NCBI GenBank assembly: GCA_937876395.1
Contig: CALEIM010000181.1
Coordinates: forward strand, 1-12,039
Length of the DNA stretch: 12,039 nt
Reading direction: 5' to 3'
DNA from: an uncultured Wenzhouxiangella sp.
GTDB lineage: Bacteria > Pseudomonadota > Gammaproteobacteria > Xanthomonadales > Wenzhouxiangellaceae
Every line of letters begins with the position of its first letter. The first letter of the stretch is position 1. The position numbers were made by a program, and so were the translations under genes. Of the stretch, positions 8,451 through 12,039 are shown one piece after another. The notes under the pieces are model-generated. The model did no database searches, had not been told where the DNA came from, and saw nothing but the letters and a program-made list of their open reading frames with translations.

Positions 8451-8474
8451 CCGGATTTGGAGCCGGATTTGGAG
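8451..8474. repeat. 12-bp perfect tandem duplication
   Basis: CCGGATTTGGAG occurs twice without a gap (8451-8462 and 8463-8474). It is preceded by a partial relative, CCGGATCAAT, at 8441-8450. It sits directly upstream of the first TAC promoter. It may be a slippage duplication, or a pair of binding sites at about one helical turn spacing. Confidence 0.8.
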
Positions 8475-8478
8475 CAGG

Positions 8479-8507
8479 CTGACAATGTTTGGGCTGGATG
8501 GCATAAT
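8479..8507 (+). promoter_or_regulatory. Likely upstream sigma-70 promoter of the TAC cassette
   Basis: CTGACA (8479-8484) and CATAAT (8502-8507) are separated by 17 bp, each matching the consensus at 5 of 6 positions. The start would be near 8514, giving a leader of about 130 bases to ATG 8646 and including that start codon. This promoter has no palindrome over it, in contrast to the second one at 8619-8647. Confidence 0.5.
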
Positions 8508-8618
8508 CAGGTCAGGATCGGGGAAGGGCTCACAGATCAAATCCAATGCTTTATCAGGTCATCAGGCTCCGCGGCTGGCTGTGCTATTTCAGTCCCAAAG
8601 CATCTCGGCAAGCCCGGA

Positions 8619-8652
8619 TTGACTTCCCGGTCCAGAGTAACCATAATGGTTA
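8619..8652 (+). promoter_or_regulatory. TAC promoter with MqsA-type operator over the -10 box
   Basis: TTGACT (8619-8624) and CATAAT (8642-8647) are 17 bp apart, close to an ideal sigma-70 promoter. The -10 box lies inside a perfect palindrome, TAACCATAATGGTTA (8638-8652, 7-bp arms around one base). The E. coli mqsRA operators are AACCT/AGGTT palindromes by recall. Here the arms read AACCA-TAA-TGGTT, one base different per arm. Binding of the antitoxin there would block the polymerase, giving autorepression. The palindrome also covers ATG 8646, the only in-frame toxin start near the family N-terminus. Confidence 0.65.
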
Positions 8653-8984
8653 GCCCATACTGCGGTGAGAAAAAGCATGATTCGTGCTACTCACTTGAAG
8701 CCATACATCGCCTGGCGGGCTTTCAACAGATTGAGTACCGGGGCAGGAATGTGCCGCGAGACGTGGCCTCGATGGGTCTGGGAATTGAAGATGTGCGCGA
8801 CTGTTTGCAAAACCTGCGTGCCGCCGATTTTGCCCATTCCATCTGGTACGACACGGTCAAGCGTTGGCACGATGTTTACACGCCCAAGTATCGCGTCAAA
8901 GATGGTCGATACCTTGACCTTTACATCAAACTACGGCTTGATGACAAATGTATCGTTATTCAACTGTGTTCATTCCATGAGTGA
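8646..8984 (+). CDS. mqsR: MqsR-family toxin (mRNA interferase), TAC type
   Basis: A 112-residue protein of the MqsR family, RelE-fold ribonucleases that cut mRNA and stop growth when freed from antitoxin. Family features are SLEAIHRLAG near 16-24, the block LGIEDVRDCLQNLRAADF (45-62), WHDVYTP (74-80) and a C-terminal strand pair with LDLYIKLRLDDKC. Compared with E. coli MqsR (98 aa), where K56, Q68, Y81 and K96 are the active-site residues by recall, this protein appears to have H64, H75, Y93 and H111. ATG 8646 is the only in-frame start near the expected N-terminus. It adds about eight residues and has only a weak AGAG ahead of it. The toxin gene precedes the antitoxin, as is usual for mqsRA. 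Activity is inferred, not shown. Confidence 0.87.
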   Translation: MVSPYCGEKKHDSCYSLEAIHRLAGFQQIEYRGRNVPRDVASMGLGIEDVRDCLQNLRAADFAHSIWYDTVKRWHDVYTPKYRVKDGRYLDLYIKLRLDDKCIVIQLCSFHE

Positions 8985-8993
8985 GGGTGAATC

Positions 8994-9551
8994 ATGAGCC
9001 ATGCCTCTGAAACCTGCCCAGATTGCCAGACCGGCACGCTGCGGATTGAAATCTACAGTGATCGCTTCGAGTACCGTGGTCAACAGCTTGCCGTCGACGG
9101 CTTGCAGTGCTGGCTGTGCGATCACTGCGGCGCCGAGATCATCCGGCCTGACCAGATTCGGCACGGTGATCGCGTGTTCGCCGACGCCCGTCGTCGCGCG
9201 GATGGCTTGCTGACTGGCGACGAAATCGTGCAGATTCGCAAAGCGCTGGGGCTGACCCAGCGCCAGGCCGCCGAGCTGTTTGGTGGTGGGTCCAATGCAT
9301 TTTCAAAATATGAACGTGGCGAAGTGACCCAGAGCGTGGCCATGGACCGCCTGATGCGAGTCACTGCGCGTTTTCCCGCGCTGCTGGGCAGTCTGGCCCA
9401 GGATGCGGGTCTGGAGGCTGTCGTGCCCGGTGCCAGCATCACATACAGCCACGTTGGCAGTGTCAGCATGAATGATTCCGAGTATCGTTCGCGGCCATTA
9501 CGCAACAAGGTGGTGGAGCTTGAGGGCTTTACCTGGAGCAAGGTGGCGTGA
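8994..9551 (+). CDS. mqsA: MqsA-family antitoxin with C-terminal chaperone-dependence extension
   Basis: A 185-residue antitoxin and likely autorepressor. The N-terminal zinc domain has C8/C11 (CPDC) and C42/C45 (CDHC), as in MqsA, which would bind and block the toxin. A helix-turn-helix DNA-binding domain follows at about 75-128, with LGLTQRQAAELFGGGSNAFSKYERG, the YgiT/MqsA signature. E. coli MqsA ends near residue 131. This protein continues for about 54 more residues, including SITYSHVGSVS and an end with GFTWSKVA. In toxin-antitoxin-chaperone systems such a tail (ChAD) makes the antitoxin unstable unless the SecB-like chaperone binds it; assigning that role here is inference from the neighbour. 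The ATG at 8994 follows GAGGG, 9 bases after the toxin stop. Its stop overlaps the chaperone start (GTGA). Confidence 0.92.
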   Translation: MSHASETCPDCQTGTLRIEIYSDRFEYRGQQLAVDGLQCWLCDHCGAEIIRPDQIRHGDRVFADARRRADGLLTGDEIVQIRKALGLTQRQAAELFGGGSNAFSKYERGEVTQSVAMDRLMRVTARFPALLGSLAQDAGLEAVVPGASITYSHVGSVSMNDSEYRSRPLRNKVVELEGFTWSKVA

Positions 9552-10030
9552 GCGCGAACCATAGCCTGATCAATGAGGCGACCGAGGCTTTGCGTCTGCG
9601 CGATATTTTCCTGTTCCAATGCCACATGCGTCGACCACAGCCGGTTCCTGATGATGCAGGTGCAGAGCTGGAACAGATGGGCCGCTGGGGAGTAGAAATG
9701 ATTCGTGACGAGGTTGGGAGCGGCGACGATGACGCCTTGCCCATTGTGCAATTTTATGTCCAGTTGGGCTTGCGTCTGGTAGCACCTGAGTCCCATAACG
9801 GCGAAAATGCATCGCCGGAATCTCCGATTTTTCTTGAAATAGAAGCTCAGTATCTAGTCGAGTATCAGATCACGAATCCAGCGGTGTCGGAAGAAGCGTT
9901 GAGCGCTTTCGCCCAGTTCAACGCAGTGCATAACGTCTGGCCCTTCTGGCGCCAGCATATTTTTGATTTGCGCCAGCGTGGAGGTCTGCCCAGGATCGAG
10001 GTGCCGTTGTTTTCCGGTGCCCGCCTGTAG
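9548..10030 (+). CDS. mqsC: SecB-like chaperone of a toxin-antitoxin-chaperone system
   Basis: A 160-residue protein of the SecB fold family. The best match is the C-terminal helix region: WPFWRQHIFDLRQRGG then LPRIEVPLF (131-155). It corresponds to the (Y/W)P(Y/F)xR..I..L...G.FP.L...P signature of SecB. The N-terminal half (FLFQCHMRRP, IVQFYVQLGLRLV, EIEAQYLVEYQI) fits the beta-strands of SecB. The housekeeping SecB gene is normally beside grxC/gpsA, so this copy, third in a mqsR-mqsA operon, is best read as the dedicated chaperone that stabilises the antitoxin. GTG 9548 overlaps the antitoxin stop by four bases, giving translational coupling. The symbol mqsC follows use for MqsRA-linked SecB homologues. 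Sequence identity to SecB is low, so the call rests on pattern plus context. Confidence 0.87.
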   Translation: MSANHSLINEATEALRLRDIFLFQCHMRRPQPVPDDAGAELEQMGRWGVEMIRDEVGSGDDDALPIVQFYVQLGLRLVAPESHNGENASPESPIFLEIEAQYLVEYQITNPAVSEEALSAFAQFNAVHNVWPFWRQHIFDLRQRGGLPRIEVPLFSGARL

Positions 10031-10257
10031 TGGCTTTTCAAGGGAGGGGCTTGACGTGTCAAGATTGAGTGACTTGAACCGTCGCTGAGTTCGGATCGGT
10101 CGGGCAGCGTAAAGCCTCTGGCCTGATCGATCAGATAAAGATCGTTTCCATCCGAGAACATGCCGGTGTACTGGTTGCCGATGCGGTTGATTCTTGCCCA
10201 CGAATCGGGCTGATTGACAGTATTGTAAAAATCAGAAAAACTTGCAAGCCTCGTCAT
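10031..10257 (-). pseudogene. Decayed reading frame coupled to the hutU stop
   Basis: A minus-strand frame opens at ATG 10257, overlapping the hutU stop as ATGA, and reads for about 75 residues before it enters the chaperone gene as a meaningless antisense frame. Segments such as DSWARINRIGNQYTGMF and DGNDLYLIDQ look like real protein. They recall, weakly and from memory, the propeptide region of secreted reprolysin-type metallopeptidases of related bacteria. There is no signal peptide and no C-terminal domain. I read it as a gene fragment cut off when the TAC cassette arrived. The bounds are approximate. It might instead be a short unknown protein, or chance. Confidence 0.35.
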
Positions 10258-11672
10258 GACCCACCGGCCATGGGAATATCAACGCCGCGTTCGTCTCCGA
10301 TTTCAAGCGCTTCTTCGTAGCCGGCGTCGGCGTGGCGCATGACGCCCAGGCCGGGGTCGGCGGTGAGGACGCGTTGTAGGCGTTCATGGCCAGAGCGGGT
10401 GCCGTCGGCCAGGCTGACCATGCCGGCGTGCAGCGAATAGCCAATGCCGACGCCGCCGCCGTGGTGAAAGGAGACCCAGCTTGCGCCGCAGGCAGTATTG
10501 GCCAGGGCGTTGAGGATGGGCCAGTCGGCGATGGCGTCCGAGCCGTCTTTCATGGCCTCGGTTTCGCGGTTGGGTGATGCGACTGAGCCGCAGTCAAGGT
10601 GGTCGCGGCCGATGACGATAGGCGCGTCGACTTTGCCTTTTTCGACCAGCCAATTGAATTTTTCGCCGGCCAGTGCGCGCTCGCCGTACTCCAGCCAGCA
10701 GATGCGCGCCGGCAGTCCCTGGAACTGGATTTTCTTTTGCGCCTGATGAATCCAGCGCTTGAGCGGTTCCTTTTCCGGGAACAGCTCAAGAATGGCCTGA
10801 TCGGTTGCGGCAATATCGGCCGGGTTGCCCGACAGCGCCGCCCAGCGAAATGGCCCGGCGCCGCGACAGAACAGCGGCCGGATGAAGGCCGGTACAAAGC
10901 CGGGAAAATCAAAGGCTCGCTCCATGCCGCGCAGGTCGGCGACCTGGCCTCTGAGGTTGTTGCCGTAGTCGAAGGTGACAGCGCCCCGTTGCTGCAGTTT
11001 GAGCATGGCGTCGACGTGGACTTCCATCGAGTCGAGTACCCGCTCGTCATAGCCTTTGGGGTCGGCATCGCGCAAGGCCTTGGCCTCGCCTAGCGACAGC
11101 CCGGCCGGGATATAGCCCTGACGCAGATCGTGCGCAGATGTCTGATCGGTCAGGGCGTCGGGTACGATGTCGCGCTCAAGCATTTGCGGCAGGATTTCGG
11201 CGATGTTGCCGAGCAGGCCGACCGAAACCGGCTCGCGGGCGCTGGACACGATGTCCATGGCTTCATCCAGGCTGCCGGCCTTGCGGTCGCAGTAGCCGGT
11301 TTCAACGCGCCGATCGATGCGCGTCTCGTCGACTTCGACGGCGATGCAGTGACCCTCGTTCATGGTGATGGCCAGCGGCTGGGCGCCGCCCATGCCGCCG
11401 AGGCCGGCGGTGACGACGAGCCGCCCGGCCAGCGAGCCGCCGGTCGGGGTGACGGCCGTGCCACCGACGCCGAACGACAGCGGGCCGTCGCCCTCCGGCA
11501 CGAACTTGACGACCTCTACGCCGGCACCGGCCGGCACTCCCGCACACCGATCGGCGAGACCGCCCGGCGCCTCGACACCGCCGAACAGAACCACGAGCAA
11601 GCCCGGCGGCAGGGGGTTGCCGGGCCCCCGCGCGAAGCGGCCGGTGTCGGCGGTGGAGAACACGTACTTCAT
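10254..11672 (-). CDS. hutU: Urocanate hydratase, C-terminal ~395 residues with non-homologous N-terminus
   Basis: Urocanate hydratase adds water to urocanate to give imidazolone propionate, the second hut step, using a tightly bound NAD. From about residue 78 on (bases 10254-11441) this 472-aa frame is a clear HutU: VVTAGLGGMGGAQPLA (NAD binding), LTDQTSAHD, RDHLDCGSVASPNRETEAMKDGSDA, ASWVSFHHGGGVGIGYS (catalytic region) and the normal C-terminus RHADAGYEEA. HutU is normally about 555 aa; roughly the first 160 residues, part of the core domain, are missing. The N-terminal 77 residues here (MKYVFSTADTGRF...) do not resemble HutU and are much richer in GC. That part has a good ribosome site (GGGAG) and lies 78 bases after nagB. 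The opening residues and an EGDGPLSFGVGG stretch faintly recall a cupin, without the metal-binding histidines. The frame is thus a fusion or an assembly chimera, and the HutU part is probably inactive as shown. Confidence 0.88.
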   Translation of the reverse strand: MKYVFSTADTGRFARGPGNPLPPGLLVVLFGGVEAPGGLADRCAGVPAGAGVEVVKFVPEGDGPLSFGVGGTAVTPTGGSLAGRLVVTAGLGGMGGAQPLAITMNEGHCIAVEVDETRIDRRVETGYCDRKAGSLDEAMDIVSSAREPVSVGLLGNIAEILPQMLERDIVPDALTDQTSAHDLRQGYIPAGLSLGEAKALRDADPKGYDERVLDSMEVHVDAMLKLQQRGAVTFDYGNNLRGQVADLRGMERAFDFPGFVPAFIRPLFCRGAGPFRWAALSGNPADIAATDQAILELFPEKEPLKRWIHQAQKKIQFQGLPARICWLEYGERALAGEKFNWLVEKGKVDAPIVIGRDHLDCGSVASPNRETEAMKDGSDAIADWPILNALANTACGASWVSFHHGGGVGIGYSLHAGMVSLADGTRSGHERLQRVLTADPGLGVMRHADAGYEEALEIGDERGVDIPMAGGS

Positions 11673-11750
11673 GAGGCACTCCCTTGGCGGTTGAACCGAA
11701 CCGTAGCCTTGTGATCGCGACGTCGAGCCTGCTGCCGCTCGCCTCGCACC

Positions 11751-12039
11751 TCAGTCGATCCTGGCTGCGGAGTCCGGATCCAGGTAGAGCTTGGCGTGGT
11801 CGACGGTGCGCAGCACCGAACCCGGACGCTGCTCGGAGACCGGCTGCGTCAGGCAGGCGTGCACGGCGTCGGCCTTGCGTGCCTCGGGCACGATGCACAG
11901 AACCCGCTTGGCGGCCAGCAGGGCCGGGATGGTCAGGGTGATCGCGTGCGTCGGCACCTCGTCGAGGGAGTCGAAGTGACCCTCCTTGTGCTGCTGCTTG
12001 CGGCTCACCTCGTCGAGCTTGATGGCCTTGGCCCAGACC
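11751..12039 (-). CDS. nagB: Glucosamine-6-phosphate deaminase-like protein, C-terminal part (5' end outside window)
   Basis: The last 95 residues or so of a NagB/SugarP isomerase-family protein. NagB converts glucosamine-6-phosphate to fructose-6-phosphate and ammonia in amino-sugar use. Supporting blocks are EGHFDSLDEVPTHAITLTIP, the strand AAKRVLCIVPEARKADAV, and the ending SVLRTVDHAKLYLDPDSAA; all fit the C-terminal third of this family. 6-phosphogluconolactonase is a related alternative but fits the VPTHAIT(L)TIP block less well. The stop is TGA at 11751-11753. The gene is strongly GC-rich, unlike the window's other genes, and its pathway has no link with hut. The composition and the odd junction in the next gene suggest it comes from another replicon, a transferred segment or an assembly join. 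Confidence 0.78.
   Translation of the reverse strand, partial: VWAKAIKLDEVSRKQQHKEGHFDSLDEVPTHAITLTIPALLAAKRVLCIVPEARKADAVHACLTQPVSEQRPGSVLRTVDHAKLYLDPDSAARID

Larger units (their letters stand above)
8306..8645. other. Divergent intergenic region between hutH and the TAC cassette
   Basis: This 340-base region holds no credible gene. From left to right it has the hutH leader (minus strand), an A/T-richer stretch around 8381-8405 where a hutH promoter would be expected but where I find no good -35/-10 pair, a 12-bp tandem duplication, and two plus-strand sigma-70-like promoters ahead of the toxin gene. An open frame runs from TTG 8457 into the toxin, but its sequence is unlike MqsR and is treated as untranslated leader. 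No HutC-type operator was recognised. Confidence 0.6.

Noticed and set aside
8306..8485. Longer histidase starting upstream of ATG 8305 (minus strand)
   Set aside because: The added residues are Ser/Cys/Gly-rich and unlike HutH; family similarity begins at MNQTVTIRN.
8457..8645. N-terminal extension of the toxin from TTG 8457
   Set aside because: The extra 63 residues do not resemble MqsR, cover two predicted promoters and an operator, and contain the 12-bp duplication; the family N-terminus fits ATG 8646.
9548..10030. Housekeeping SecB
   Set aside because: It is too divergent and lies in a mqsRA operon with a 4-bp overlap, so a dedicated TAC chaperone is the better reading.
10050..10063. 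Intrinsic terminator for the TAC operon
   Set aside because: The hairpin has a 2-4 base loop and no T-run follows; it is listed only as a structural observation.
1..12039. tRNA, rRNA, transposase or integrase genes
   Set aside because: None was recognised on either strand; no inverted terminal repeats or target duplications could be matched at the TAC edges by eye.

Overview
The window reads as a chromosomal segment of a gammaproteobacterium, probably from the Xanthomonadales/Wenzhouxiangella neighbourhood. That placement is an inference from the secDF context, the style of the kinase plus ECF sigma pair, and about 60% GC; no marker gene confirms it. Coding density is high throughout. The last 600 bases or so look different: roughly 70-77% GC in hand-counted lines, with a gene of unrelated pathway. 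They may be foreign or an assembly join.

Layout. (1) 1-1744, plus strand: the end of secD, complete secF, and a small exported protein whose start lies one base after the secF stop. The first two are accessory subunits of the Sec translocase. (2) 1798-4810: a membrane-anchored Ser/Thr kinase with a TPR-like C-terminal region (plus) faces a small ECF sigma factor (minus). Their 3' ends overlap by 8 bp. Such pairs are common as signalling modules. (3) 4892-5511: a second exported protein of unknown role with its own likely promoter. (4) 5576-8305, minus: hutI and hutH of histidine degradation. (5) 8451-10030, plus: a three-gene cassette of MqsR-like toxin, MqsA-like antitoxin with a long C-terminal extension, and SecB-like chaperone. 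This is a toxin-antitoxin-chaperone (TAC) module, with a 15-bp perfect palindrome lying over its promoter. (6) 10031-11672, minus: a short leftover reading frame coupled to the hutU stop, then hutU itself. (7) 11751-12039, minus: the 3' end of a nagB-like sugar-phosphate deaminase.

How the parts fit. HutH turns histidine into urocanate, HutU turns urocanate into imidazolone propionate, and HutI opens that ring to N-formimino-glutamate. The three genes form one pathway on one strand, but the oppositely oriented TAC cassette sits between hutU and hutH, so hutH must have its own promoter or depend on read-through. The TAC cassette has lower GC (about 47-55% in sampled lines) and a decayed reading frame beside it, which fits insertion by horizontal transfer.

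The main points for a second look are: the TAC cassette inside the hut locus; histidines in the MqsR-like toxin at positions that are Lys/Gln/Lys in the E. coli enzyme; the operator that covers both the -10 box and the annotated toxin start; and hutU, which keeps only its last ~395 residues and has an unrelated GC-rich N-terminus.
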